Shown here: piece by piece, positions 1 to 8,776 of the stretch | Numbering within the stretch: position 1 is the stretch's first letter | How the letters are laid out: each line of letters opens with the position of its first letter | Assembly: GCF_001279585.1 (NCBI RefSeq) | Contig: NZ_LGEC01000016.1 | Coordinates: 186,001-250,000, forward strand | Reading direction: 5' to 3' | DNA from: Nocardiopsis sp. NRRL B-16309 | Lineage (GTDB): Bacteria > Actinomycetota > Actinomycetes > Streptosporangiales > Streptosporangiaceae | Length of the DNA: 64,000 nucleotides | The notes under the pieces: model-generated | Database searches by the model: none | The model's input: only the letters and a program-made list of their open reading frames with translations | What the model was told of the DNA's origin: nothing | Translations under genes and position numbers: made by a program

Positions 1-646
1 GCAGAGCGTCCTCGGGAGTGACGTCGGCCAGGTCCCGGCGGGTGCGGCCGCGGAAGGGCCCGCCGCTGGCGGTGACGACCAGGCGGCGCACCTCGTCGCG
101 GCGGGCATGCACGTGGCCCTGGGCGAGGCTGCCCAGCTCGCCCTCGGGCAGGTAGGGGAAGCACTGGGCCAGGGCGAAGTGCTCGGAGTCGACCGGGACG
201 ATCTGGCCGGGAGCGGCCAGCTCGCGCACCAGCGGACCGCCGATGATGAGGGACTCCTTGTTGGCCAGCGCGAGCCGGCGGCCGGCCCGCAGGGCGGCGA
301 GGGTGGACTCCAGGCCCAGCGCGCCGGTGATGCCGTTGAGGACGACGTCGCACGCGGATCCGGCGAGTTCGGCGACACCGTCCGCCCCGGCGAGGACGGT
401 GGCGTCGCTGCCGTGCACCGACAGCGCGGCGGCGAGTTCGCCCGCGCGGTCGGGGTCGGCGACCGCGACGGTGGCCGCGCCGAGTTCGGCCGCCTGCTTG
501 GCGAGCAGGTCCACCCTGCCGCCGCCCGCGGCGAGCCCGACGACCCGGAAGCGCCCGGGGTTGCTCTGGACGATGTCGACGGCCTGGGTCCCGATGGATC
601 CGGTGGAGCCGAGGATCACTACTGTTCGCTGCTGTTCTTCTCGCAC
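1..646 (-). CDS. dxr: 1-deoxy-D-xylulose 5-phosphate reductoisomerase, N-terminal part
   Basis: Cut by the window edge, so only about 215 N-terminal codons are present. The translation opens with an NADPH-binding Rossmann motif (VVILGSTGSIGTQAVDIV) and continues to the family motif around LNGITGALGLESTLAAL, LANKESLIIGG and VPVDSEHFAL. These are hallmarks of DXP reductoisomerase, which converts DXP plus NADPH to MEP in the non-mevalonate isoprenoid pathway in the cytoplasm. I chose the GTG at 646. An in-frame GTG at 664 is an alternative, and a short out-of-frame reading opens just upstream. The gene faces away from the secreted hydrolase at 892, so 647-891 is a divergent promoter region. Family assignment is firm; the exact start is not. 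Confidence 0.93.
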   Translation of the reverse strand, partial: MREEQQRTVVILGSTGSIGTQAVDIVQSNPGRFRVVGLAAGGGRVDLLAKQAAELGAATVAVADPDRAGELAAALSVHGSDATVLAGADGVAELAGSACDVVLNGITGALGLESTLAALRAGRRLALANKESLIIGGPLVRELAAPGQIVPVDSEHFALAQCFPYLPEGELGSLAQGHVHARRDEVRRLVVTASGGPFRGRTRRDLADVTPEDAL

Positions 647-891
647 GTCCTCATTGTTCCGCACCCGGGCGGTTCCCGCCGACGGCCTGTGGACGAGCGC
701 GGTCGGCCCCGGGGCGGCGGCCGGAAGCGGCTCCGGACCGTCGCGGAAGGGGTCTTTACAAGACGGCGGTGGTCACCTAACTTGACCCGTGAGTAGGTTA
801 CTGACGAGTTAAGCAACCGACCTCCCGACGGCGGGGCGCGACGCCCTCGGGACTCCCCCTCCCCCGTCCCCCACCCCCGAGGTCACGCCCC

Positions 892-2559
892 ATGCCCTCC
901 GCGCCCGCCCCCATCCCCGTGCCCGATCCCCGCCCGCCCGCCGCCGACGGGCCCGCGCGCACCCTCGCGCGCCTGCTCTCCGCCGTCCTGGCCGCCCTGC
1001 TGGCGGCCGTGCTCCTGCCCGCCGCACCCGCCGCCGCGTCGGTCGGCGCGACGGTCACCCACGAGACGATCCCCGGCCACGGCGGCATCGAGCTCCAGGC
1101 CAAGGTGTTCACCCCCACCGGTGTGGAGGGCCCGCACCCGCTGCTGGTCATGCCCTCCGCCTGGGGCACCCCCAACCTGATCTACGTCGGCGCCGCCCAC
1201 CGCCTCGCCCACGAGTCGGGCTACCAGGTGATCGCCTACACCTCCCGGGGCTTCTACGACTCCGGCGGCGAGATCGAGGTGGCCGGCCCCGAGGACCGCG
1301 CCGACGCCAGCGCCGTCATCGACTGGGCGCTGGAGAACACCGACGCCGATCCCGAGCGGATCGGCATGGGCGGCATCTCCTACGGCGGCGGCATCAGCCT
1401 GCTGACCGCCGCCGAGGACGACCGCGTGCGCGCGGTGGCCGCGCTCAGCGGGTGGACCGACCTGGCCGCCTCCCTGTACCCGGACGCCACCGTCAACGAG
1501 CAGGCGGCCGAACTGCTGCTGCTGGCCGGCCACCTCACCGGCCGCCCTGGCGAGAGCCTGCGGGAGATGGAGCGGGAGTACCGCGACGGGAACATCCAGC
1601 CGGCGCTGGACATGGCCCCCGACCGCTCCGTGGCCACCAAGGTCGACGACATCAACGCCAACGGCACCGCCGTCATGCTCGCCAACGCGTGGAACGACGG
1701 CATCTTCCCGCCCGGCCAGATCACCGACTTCTACGAGGCGCTGGAGGGCCCGAAACGGCTGATGCTGGCCCCCGGCGACCACGCCACCCAGGAGGCGTTC
1801 GGCGCGGTCGGCCTGCCCAACGAGATCTGGGCCTCCCTGGGCGACTGGTTCGACCACCACCTCAAGGGCGAGGCCAACGCGGTCGCCACCGAGCACCCGG
1901 TCCACGTGCGGCCCAACAACGGGCGCGGCGAGTGGACCACCCACCCCGACTGGCCGTCGGTGACCGGCTCCACCGAGACCTACTACCTGGACCGGCCCAG
2001 CACCCACTGGTTCCGCTGGCAGAGCAGCGGGGACATGGAACCCGAGCCCGCGACCGACTGGGACTACCGCTTCCGCACCGGCATCGCCACGACCGCGCAG
2101 AGCGGCACGGTGCTGCTCTCCGGTGCCCTCCAGCAGTTCTTCGACGTGCCCACCGGGGTGTCACTGCCCCTGGTCGACCGCTACCGGTCGGCCGTGTGGA
2201 CCAGCCCGCGCCTCCCGGACGGCGCGCGCGTGGCGGGCACGCCCGAGGCCGTGTTCACGCTGACGCCGACCGCGCCGGACCAGTCGGTGTTCGTGTACCT
2301 GTACGCCATCGACGGCCACGGCAACGGGTCGCTGGTGTCGCACACGCCCCACACGCTGCGCGACGCCGTGCCCGGCGAGCCCGTGACGGTGCGCGCCGAC
2401 CTCCAGCCGGTGGTGTGGGACGTGCCCGCGGGGCACCGCCTGGCGGTCGTGGTGGACTCCAAGGACTACCGCTACGACAGTGAGAGCAGGATCGGCGACC
2501 GCGTCACGGTGACGTCTCCGGAGCAGGCCCCGTCGCAGGTCACGATCCCGCTCGCCTGA
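892..2559 (+). CDS. Secreted CocE/NonD-type alpha/beta hydrolase (S15 family)
   Basis: A 555-residue protein with an N-terminal export signal: a proline-rich leader, then hydrophobic residues about 32-48 ending at APAAAS. The alpha/beta-hydrolase core carries the nucleophile elbow GGISYGGG (Ser near 163), a likely acid in NAWNDGIF (Asp near 269) and the His in GDHATQ (near 298). The C-terminal third (from about 335) matches the jelly-roll domain typical of X-Pro dipeptidyl-peptidase/CocE proteins. Family members hydrolyse esters or amides; the substrate cannot be told from sequence. It is transcribed away from dxr and followed by a secreted protease with about 155 nt between, so both may act outside the cell. 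Start is the first ATG after the GC-rich leader; no strong Shine-Dalgarno is seen. Confidence 0.85.
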   Translation: MPSAPAPIPVPDPRPPAADGPARTLARLLSAVLAALLAAVLLPAAPAAASVGATVTHETIPGHGGIELQAKVFTPTGVEGPHPLLVMPSAWGTPNLIYVGAAHRLAHESGYQVIAYTSRGFYDSGGEIEVAGPEDRADASAVIDWALENTDADPERIGMGGISYGGGISLLTAAEDDRVRAVAALSGWTDLAASLYPDATVNEQAAELLLLAGHLTGRPGESLREMEREYRDGNIQPALDMAPDRSVATKVDDINANGTAVMLANAWNDGIFPPGQITDFYEALEGPKRLMLAPGDHATQEAFGAVGLPNEIWASLGDWFDHHLKGEANAVATEHPVHVRPNNGRGEWTTHPDWPSVTGSTETYYLDRPSTHWFRWQSSGDMEPEPATDWDYRFRTGIATTAQSGTVLLSGALQQFFDVPTGVSLPLVDRYRSAVWTSPRLPDGARVAGTPEAVFTLTPTAPDQSVFVYLYAIDGHGNGSLVSHTPHTLRDAVPGEPVTVRADLQPVVWDVPAGHRLAVVVDSKDYRYDSESRIGDRVTVTSPEQAPSQVTIPLA

Positions 2560-2667
2560 CGCGGCCCGACCCGCCCCCGACCGGTGCCGGCCCCCGGACG
2601 GCGGTCGGGCGGCGCGACTCCCGCCGCGCCGTCCGGCCGCCTCGTTCCCAGGATCGACGGACACAAA

Positions 2668-2685
2668 CCCAAAGTAGCCTTTGGG
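2668..2685. promoter_or_regulatory. Palindrome upstream of secreted protease
   Basis: A perfect 7-bp inverted repeat, CCCAAAG-TAGC-CTTTGGG, lies 29 nt before the protease ATG. A further CAAAG half occurs at 2691-2695. It could be an operator; no regulator is encoded next to it. Confidence 0.4.
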
Positions 2686-2713
2686 TCACTCAAAGTATGC
2701 AAGTATCGGGCGC

Positions 2714-3769
2714 ATGAATGTGCCCACCACTCCCAAGATCCTGGCCTGCCTCGCCGCCGCCGCGGTCCTCGTCGGCGGAACGGCCGCCGCCGAGCGGCTT
2801 CCCTCACCCGCCTCCGCCCTCACCCGGACGGTGTCCTCCACCGCGGAGGCCCCCGACCGGGAGGCGCTCTCCCACGCGGACGGGGTGTCGCACCAGGCGG
2901 CCGCCGTCACCGAGGCCGAGCGCCGCGCGGTACTCGACTACTGGACCATCGACCGCATGGCGGCGGCGCAGCCGATCAGCATGGCCGCCGTCGACCTCGT
3001 GGAGGACGCCCTCCAGCTCTCGCAGCGGGCGGAGCGGGCCGAGGCCGAGCCGCAGGCGGCGCCGCATCCCGAGAGCACCGGTGAGCGCTGGACCGCCGGC
3101 GGCCTGGTGACCCGCACGACCGGCAAGGTCTTCCTCACCATGGACGGGCGCGACTTCACGTGCTCGGCGTCGGTCGTGGACTCCGACAACCGGAGCACCC
3201 TGGTCACCGCCGGTCACTGCGCCAAGGACGGCCGGGGCTCCTGGGCGAAGAACTGGGCGTTCGTGCCCGGGTACGCCGACGGCGCCTCGCCGCACGGCCG
3301 CTACACCGCCCGCGACCTGCTGGTCGCGCCGCAGTGGGAGCGCGAGGCCGACGACAGCTACGACTTCGCCATGGCGGTCCTCAACACCCGGGACGGCCGG
3401 TCCGTGCAGGGGGCCGTGGGCGCCCAGCGGATCGCGTTCGACACCTGGACCGAGGAGCGCGTCCGCGACGGCGTGCAGGTGTACACGTTCGGGTACCCGG
3501 CCGCCTCCCCGTTCGACGGCCGTGACCTGCACTACTGCTCGGGCCGGACCGTGCCCGACACGGGCGGGACGACCGCCAACGGCGTCGGCTGCACGATGAC
3601 CCAGGGATCCAGCGGAGGCCCGTGGTTCTCCGGCTTCGACACGGGGACGGGCCGCGGCACGATCTCCTCGGTCGTGAGCTTCAAGTACGCGAACGACAGG
3701 AGCGTCCAGTACGGGCCGCGGCTCGGGTCCGCGGCCCGCCAGGTGTTCGAGCACGCCGAGCGCCTGTAA
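2714..3769 (+). CDS. Secreted trypsin-like serine protease
   Basis: A 351-residue protein starting at the ATG that gives a clean signal peptide (MNVPTTPKILACLAAAAVLVG, cleaved near TAAAE). An in-frame TTG 11 codons upstream lies inside the palindrome and is less likely. The catalytic triad of family S1 is visible: His in VTAGHCAK (near 167), Asp in YDFAMAVL (near 217) and Ser in TQGSSGGPW (near 299). Paired cysteines flank the His and sit near HYCSG and VGCTM, consistent with extracellular disulfides. Residues about 30-125 form a predicted pro-region or linker before the protease domain. It should act outside the cell on proteins or peptides. It converges with the aldehyde dehydrogenase gene across a strong terminator hairpin. 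Confidence 0.88.
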   Translation: MNVPTTPKILACLAAAAVLVGGTAAAERLPSPASALTRTVSSTAEAPDREALSHADGVSHQAAAVTEAERRAVLDYWTIDRMAAAQPISMAAVDLVEDALQLSQRAERAEAEPQAAPHPESTGERWTAGGLVTRTTGKVFLTMDGRDFTCSASVVDSDNRSTLVTAGHCAKDGRGSWAKNWAFVPGYADGASPHGRYTARDLLVAPQWEREADDSYDFAMAVLNTRDGRSVQGAVGAQRIAFDTWTEERVRDGVQVYTFGYPAASPFDGRDLHYCSGRTVPDTGGTTANGVGCTMTQGSSGGPWFSGFDTGTGRGTISSVVSFKYANDRSVQYGPRLGSAARQVFEHAERL

Positions 3770-3783
3770 GCCCAACCCGCCGG

Positions 3784-3816
3784 CCCCGGTGGCCCCGCTC
3801 ACCGGGGCCACCGGGG
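3784..3816. terminator. Bidirectional terminator hairpin
   Basis: Perfect 14-bp arms (CCCCGGTGGCCCCG / CGGGGCCACCGGGG) around a 5-nt loop, placed between the convergent protease and aldehyde dehydrogenase genes. Confidence 0.75.
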
Positions 3817-3934
3817 GTGAGGGGTGGGCGTCCAGCTCGCCCTGAGCCCCAGGGTGCCGGTTCGGGGCGCGCCGGTGTTCTCCAGGAGACCCCCGGGGAA
3901 CGGCGGCCCCGGAGGACACCGGCCCGCGAACGCC

Positions 3935-5359
3935 CTACAGGTCGATGCCGGTGAGCACCAGGACCCGCTCGTAGGTCAGGTCGGTCATCGCCGAGCGCAC
4001 GCCCTCCTTGCCCACGCCCGACTTGCGGACACCGCCGTAGGGCATCTGGTCCGCGCGGAAGGTCGGCACGTCGCCGATGATCACACCGCCGACCTCCAGC
4101 TCGCGGTGGGCGCGGAAGGCGGTCCGCAGGTCCCGGGTGAACACGCCCGCCTGGAGGCCGAAATCGCTGTCGTTGACGGTGGCGAAGGCCTCGTCGGTGT
4201 CGGCCGCCCGCTGGACGACCAGCACCGGCCCGAACACCTCCTCGCGCACGACCCTGGCGTCGGCGGGCACGTCGGTGAGGACGGTGGGCGCCACGGTGAC
4301 ACCGTCGCGCGTGCCGCCGGTGCGCAGCTTGGCTCCCGCGGCGACGGCCTCGTCGATCCACGCGGACACGCGGACGGCCGCGGCCTCGTCGACCAGGGGG
4401 CCCACGTCCGTGGCGGGGTCGGCGGGGTCGCCCACGCCCAGCGCCTCGACCGCGTCGACCAGGCGGGCGACGAACTCGTCGTGGACGGCGTCGGTGACCA
4501 CGACCCGCTGGACGCCGATGCACACCTGGCCCGCCTGGTTGTTGCCGAACAGCGCCACGCGTCCGGCCGCCCAGTCCAGGTCGGCGTCGTCGAGCACGAC
4601 GGCGGCGGCGTTGCCGCCCAGCTCCAGGGTGACGTGCTTGTGCGGGGCGAGCTTCTGCAGCTCCCACCCGAACTGGCCGCCGGTGAAGGAGATCACCGGG
4701 AGGCGCTCGTCGGTGAGCAGGGTGGCGGCGCGGTCGTTGGGCATCGGCAGGACCGACACCATGCCGGCGGGCAGCGCGGTCTCCGCGATGATCTCGCCGA
4801 GGAGCAGGGCGGTCATCGGCGTCGCCGGGGCGGGCTTGAGGATGATGGGCGCGCCGACGGCGATGGCCGGGGCGATCTTGTGCGCCACCAGGTTGAGCGG
4901 GAAGTTGAACGGTGAGATGCCCAGGACCGGGCCCTGCGGCACCCGGCGCACCAGGGCCATCCGCCCGGTACCGCCGGGGTCGGTGTCCAGGCGCTGGAGT
5001 TCGCCGCTGTCGCGGCGGGCCTCCTCGGCCGCCCAGCGGAACACCGAGACGGCGCGGCCGGCCTCGGCCCGCGCCCACTTGATCGGCTTGCCGCTCTCGG
5101 CGGTGATGGTCTGGGCGATCTCCTCGGCGCGCTCGGCCAGGCGCCGGGAGACGTGGTCGAGGGCGTCGGCCCGCACGTGCGCGGGCAGGGCCGCGGCCTC
5201 GGCGGAGACCGCGTGCGCGGCGGCGACGGCCTCCTCGATCTGGGCGACGGAGGGTACGGCGACCGTACCCGCGGTCCGACCCGTGTAGGGGTTGACGACG
5301 GTCATCTCGGTGTCGCCGGTCGCGGCGGTGCCGGCCAGCCAGAACGGGCGCGTAGACAT
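3935..5359 (-). CDS. NAD(P)-dependent aldehyde dehydrogenase
   Basis: A 474-residue ALDH-superfamily enzyme. The general-base Glu is in VTLELGGNAA (near 245) and the catalytic Cys in NNQAGQVCIG (near 279), with the usual spacing of about 34 residues. The cofactor-binding region has SPFNFPLN and FTGG. ALDHs oxidise aldehydes to acids in the cytoplasm. The close fit to the lactaldehyde/succinate-semialdehyde/GAPN-like branch is only my impression, so the substrate stays open. Start is the ATG giving MSTRPFWLAG, where family similarity begins; longer in-frame readings upstream have no family similarity. It stands alone, divergent from the unknown coiled-coil gene at 5618. Confidence 0.88.
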   Translation of the reverse strand: MSTRPFWLAGTAATGDTEMTVVNPYTGRTAGTVAVPSVAQIEEAVAAAHAVSAEAAALPAHVRADALDHVSRRLAERAEEIAQTITAESGKPIKWARAEAGRAVSVFRWAAEEARRDSGELQRLDTDPGGTGRMALVRRVPQGPVLGISPFNFPLNLVAHKIAPAIAVGAPIILKPAPATPMTALLLGEIIAETALPAGMVSVLPMPNDRAATLLTDERLPVISFTGGQFGWELQKLAPHKHVTLELGGNAAAVVLDDADLDWAAGRVALFGNNQAGQVCIGVQRVVVTDAVHDEFVARLVDAVEALGVGDPADPATDVGPLVDEAAAVRVSAWIDEAVAAGAKLRTGGTRDGVTVAPTVLTDVPADARVVREEVFGPVLVVQRAADTDEAFATVNDSDFGLQAGVFTRDLRTAFRAHRELEVGGVIIGDVPTFRADQMPYGGVRKSGVGKEGVRSAMTDLTYERVLVLTGIDL

Positions 5360-5617
5360 GGCAGTGACGCTAGCCCCCGCCGACGGGGTCCGCCTTGTCC
5401 ACGATTGCCAACACCGTGACGGGAATTGGCCACACTGGCGCAGGACCGCGGTGCGCGGGGGCGACCGGCCCCGGTCGGCACCGGTAGCGTGCCCGTGGTC
5501 GCCGCCGTGTGGCGACGGCGCCGAAGACGCGCACAGGTTGTTCGGGTCAACCGACTGGCGTGAGCGCTGTCCTTCATCCAGAGTGGTGGATGAGGGTTCG
5601 GCCAGCACAAACGAGCC

Positions 5618-7504
5618 GTGCCCCGGTTCGCCGACAACGCCCTGGAGTGCTCATTGCCGCTCGTGTACCGCACGCTCGCCTCGGTCCCGGAGGACGACGG
5701 TGACCTCGTCGCCGCGGCGTCTGCGGTCTTCTCGCGCTGGTTGAGCAAGCGCGGCAACTCGGGCGCACGCGTGGACTTCACCTGTTCGGGCCACTACGAA
5801 CTGAGCAATCGCTCCCGCGCCCTCGTCGTCCGGCACGACAACCCCGAGGAGGGGCTGGCCTTCCTCCGGCTCACCACCGAGTCCGACAAGCCGGACGGGG
5901 TCTGGCGGACCACCGCCTCGGTGGTCGTCGACCCGGAGCTCTCCCCCGGCCAGCACCTGTGGATCGACATGGCGGTCGACCCCGCGCCCCGCGAGGAGTC
6001 CCCCGCGGACCAGCCGCGCCTGGACGTGATGCCGCCCGAGGCCGCGCGGATGCTCCTGCAGGAGGTCGCCGCGCGCGACGGCGCCCAACCGCTCCCGGCC
6101 GGCCCCCGGATCGTGCGCGGCCGCGACGACGCGCTGGTGGACACGCTGGTGTCGGCGATCCGCGCCCCCGACCGCCGCCTGGCCGTGGTGGCCACGGGCA
6201 CGCCCCGCGACGTCACCGTCGCCGGTTGGCGCGAGGCCATGGCGGGCGCGCTGGCCAGGTCCACGGGCATGTGCGCCGGCTACGTGCTCGACGCCGCCGC
6301 CATCGAGCGCGTGGGCGCCCTGCTGCCCCGGGGCCTGGACATCCCCACGGGCGGAGTCCGCACGTTCTTACCCGCCGTGGACGTGGCGGACGAGAGCGAC
6401 CACGCGCGCCATCCCCGGATGAGCCCCGCGACGCTCGACACGGCGCGGGAGGGCGACCGCATCCGCAACTGGGTGGGCGCGGCCCTCTCACGACGGGTCC
6501 GCGAGACCGCCCTGGCGGCGGGCCTGCCCGCTCCGCTGGCCGCGGTGGACGCGCTGCTGGCCGAGGAGACGACCGACCTGCGGCTCCGTGCGCTGAGCCG
6601 GAGGGACCGCGGGCCGGCCGCCGACCCGGGCCGGAACGGCGGCGGGGCCGGCCACGGCCGACCGGACGACCAGGGCCGCGTGCCCTCGGCCCGCCGCCCC
6701 TCCGGGGACACGGCCGGCGGCGGCCTCGCCGCGGTCCACGAGCGCGACGCGCAGGAGCAGCTGACCCAGCGGCTGCGCGAGGAGGTCAGGCGCCAGAACG
6801 CGCGGATCGCGGAGCTGTCCGAGGAGCGCCAGGCGCTGCTCGCCGAGACCGCCGACCTCGCCGAGGAGGTCGAGACGGCGCGCGAGCAGCTGCGCGCCGC
6901 CCGCTTCGAGGCGCGCTGGCTGCGCGAGCGCATCCGCGAGGAGGGCCTGTTCCGGCTGGCCGCCACCCCCGCGCCCCGCGACCCGCAGCAGCGCCCCCCG
7001 GTGACCGTGCGGCAGCTGCTGGACCGCATCACCGACGGCAGCGCCCTGCCGCACCTGTTCTTCACCATCGAGGACCACGACACGGTGCACGAGCTGGAGG
7101 ACAGCCGCAAGGAGACCCTGTGGGTCACCCGCGCGTGGGAGGCGCTGCTGGCCCTGAACGACTACGCCCGCTACCAGTTCGACAACCCCGGCAGCGGGCT
7201 GGGCTTCCACTCCTACCTGCGCGAGACCCCGGACGGCTACCAGGTCATCCCGGTCAAGCGGCTGGCCTCCCAGGAGTCGGACTACGTGCGCAACCGGGGC
7301 AAGCTCAACGAGAAGCGGCTGTTCCGCGTCCCCACCGAGGTGGAGCCGAGCGGGCGCGTCCCCATGTACGCGCACATCAAGCTGGACATCGAGTACGGGA
7401 TCTGCCCCCGGCTGTACTTCTACCCCCACCTGGGACCCGGCACGACCAACCGGGTCTACATCGGCTACCTGGGACGCCACCTGCCCGTCCAGCAGTCGAA
7501 CTGA
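5618..7504 (+). CDS. Unknown protein with central coiled coil and conserved-looking C-terminal domain
   Basis: A 628-residue cytoplasmic protein; no signal peptide or membrane segment. I do not recognise the family. Residues 1-150 look beta-rich. About 165-345 form a mixed alpha/beta region (RLAVVATGTPRDV, GYVLDAAAIERV). About 346-372 is a low-complexity linker, 372-445 a heptad-rich coiled coil, and 455-628 a compact domain ending in LYFYPHL and VYIGYLGRHLPV. The tail resembles a C-terminal module seen in other actinobacterial hypothetical proteins, but I can name no activity. Codon usage matches the neighbours. The GTG start has no clear Shine-Dalgarno, so a start a few codons downstream is possible. 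It is followed by a gene desert and then the glycosylase-like gene. Confidence 0.75.
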   Translation: MPRFADNALECSLPLVYRTLASVPEDDGDLVAAASAVFSRWLSKRGNSGARVDFTCSGHYELSNRSRALVVRHDNPEEGLAFLRLTTESDKPDGVWRTTASVVVDPELSPGQHLWIDMAVDPAPREESPADQPRLDVMPPEAARMLLQEVAARDGAQPLPAGPRIVRGRDDALVDTLVSAIRAPDRRLAVVATGTPRDVTVAGWREAMAGALARSTGMCAGYVLDAAAIERVGALLPRGLDIPTGGVRTFLPAVDVADESDHARHPRMSPATLDTAREGDRIRNWVGAALSRRVRETALAAGLPAPLAAVDALLAEETTDLRLRALSRRDRGPAADPGRNGGGAGHGRPDDQGRVPSARRPSGDTAGGGLAAVHERDAQEQLTQRLREEVRRQNARIAELSEERQALLAETADLAEEVETAREQLRAARFEARWLRERIREEGLFRLAATPAPRDPQQRPPVTVRQLLDRITDGSALPHLFFTIEDHDTVHELEDSRKETLWVTRAWEALLALNDYARYQFDNPGSGLGFHSYLRETPDGYQVIPVKRLASQESDYVRNRGKLNEKRLFRVPTEVEPSGRVPMYAHIKLDIEYGICPRLYFYPHLGPGTTNRVYIGYLGRHLPVQQSN

Positions 7505-7654
7505 CGCCCGCCCCGAGCCCGCCTCGGCGCCCCACCACCGCCCCGCGCCGCGTCGTGTCCGCTCCCGCACGGGCGGGTCTCCCGTCGACAACGCGCGCGA
7601 GCGCTTCGGTGGCGTCGATGGAGCTTCTCGCCACGGAGGTCCGTCCTCCGTCTG

Positions 7655-7750
7655 GTGCAGGCACACGATGAGGTCTCGCTCCGAACGTTCGGCGGGCGCT
7701 ACGCCGAGCTGTACGGGATCCGGGCCCGCGCCTACCGCGCCGGGACGTGA
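7655..7750 (+). pseudogene. 31-codon coding-like fragment or small ORF
   Basis: Reading from GTG at 7655 to TGA at 7748 gives 31 residues including TFGGRYAELYGIRARAYRAG. Nearly every codon ends in G or C and the composition looks like a real protein end, whereas the same frame upstream of about 7650 does not look coding. It may be the 3' remnant of a lost gene or a genuine microprotein. A GGAGG lies 13 nt before the GTG. No family is recognised. Confidence 0.3.
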
Positions 7751-7847
7751 CCGCCCCTCCCGCCCCCTGCCTCCGGCTCCCGCGGGGCTCCGGGCGGCTC
7801 CGGGCGGCCCGGCACACGTCCGGGTCCGGCCGGGGCCGCACGCCGCC

Positions 7848-7860
7848 TACCCTGGGGGCC
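7848..7860 (+). promoter_or_regulatory. -10 box of a leaderless promoter
   Basis: TACCCT at 7848-7853 followed by 7 nt and the GTG start at 7861. This spacing puts the transcription start on the start codon; there is no Shine-Dalgarno. Confidence 0.5.
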
Positions 7861-8730
7861 GTGACGATCACCAGGAACGCGCTCGCCGAGGCCGAGTGGC
7901 GCGAGCGCGCCCACCGGCACGAGGCACGCGTGGACGCGCTGGTCGCCGACCATCTGCGGCGGCGCCGGGAGGGCGTGCGCCACCCGGTGGAGGACTTCCT
8001 CTTCACCTACTACAACCTCAAGCCGTCCCAGCTGCGCAGGTGGCACCCCGGTGCGGGGACGGCGCTGCTGGGCCAGGGCGCCCGCGTCCGGCTGGACGAG
8101 AGGTTCTACACCGAGGCCGACGGCGCGGTGGTGCTGGACGCCGGGGCCTTCGTCGACGCGCGGCCGGTGCTGGGGTTCGTCGAGCGGCTGCTGGAGTCGG
8201 TGGCCTCGCGTCCGGCGCACCTGGGCTGCTTCGGGCTGCACGAATGGGCGATGGTGTACCGGACCACGGAGGTCCGCCACGGCCAGGTCCCGCTGCGGCT
8301 GGGGCACGCGGGCACGGACCGGGTGGTGGAGTCGCACCGCGTCCAGTGCTCGCACTTCGACGCGTACCGCTTCTTCACCGAGCCCGCCAGGCCGCTCAAC
8401 ACCCTGCGGCCCACCCGCGAGACCCAGTCCGACCTGGACCAGCCCGGGTGCCTGCACGCCAACATGGACCTGTACAAGTGGGCCTACAAACTCGCCCCGG
8501 CCGTACCGTCCGAGCTGGTGGTGGACTGCTTCGAGCTGTCGAAGGACATCCGGGTACTGGACATGCGGGCCTCGCCCTACGACCTGGCCGACTGGGGGTA
8601 TCCGCCGGTCCGCATCGAGACGGCGGAGGGCAAGGCCGAGTACATGGCGGCCCAGAGCGCGTTCGCCGAGCGCGGCGCCGACCTGCGCGAGCGCCTGCTG
8701 CGGGTGTGCCGGGAACTGCGGGACGCGTGA
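7861..8730 (+). CDS. 3-methyladenine DNA glycosylase-like protein
   Basis: A 289-residue soluble protein. Sequences such as HPVEDFLFTYYNLKPSQLRRWHPG, split here by position, and QCSHFDAYRFFTEPA match an actinobacterial family usually annotated as 3-methyladenine DNA glycosylase; that label is from database convention, and I see no HhH-GPD motif that would prove base-excision activity. The region LHANMDLYKWAYKL is a second conserved block. The GTG start is supported by a -10-like TACCCT 7 nt upstream, indicating a leaderless transcript. An in-frame ATG lies 38 codons upstream but the extension is arginine/proline-rich and unlike the family. It converges with the LPXTG gene across a perfect hairpin. 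Confidence 0.68.
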   Translation: MTITRNALAEAEWRERAHRHEARVDALVADHLRRRREGVRHPVEDFLFTYYNLKPSQLRRWHPGAGTALLGQGARVRLDERFYTEADGAVVLDAGAFVDARPVLGFVERLLESVASRPAHLGCFGLHEWAMVYRTTEVRHGQVPLRLGHAGTDRVVESHRVQCSHFDAYRFFTEPARPLNTLRPTRETQSDLDQPGCLHANMDLYKWAYKLAPAVPSELVVDCFELSKDIRVLDMRASPYDLADWGYPPVRIETAEGKAEYMAAQSAFAERGADLRERLLRVCRELRDA

Positions 8731-8759
8731 GGGGGCGGCGCCGTCGGCGCCGCCCCCTC
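8729..8759. terminator. Bidirectional terminator hairpin
   Basis: Perfect 14-bp arms (GAGGGGGCGGCGCC / GGCGCCGCCCCCTC) with a 3-nt loop between two convergent genes. Confidence 0.8.
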
Positions 8760-8776
8760 GGTACGGGTTCCGGGGA

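Larger units (their letters stand above)
7505..7860. other. Gene-poor stretch with a short coding-like tail
   Basis: 356 bases without a full gene. It holds a short inverted repeat (ACGGAGG-TCCGT-CCTCCGT, 7633-7651), the coding-like fragment at 7655-7750 and the -10 box of the next gene. Nothing else is recognisable. Confidence 0.6.

Noticed and set aside
883..2007. 374-codon minus-strand frame over the secreted hydrolase gene
   Set aside because: No signal peptide or domain; the + strand reading has signal peptide, catalytic triad and normal length.
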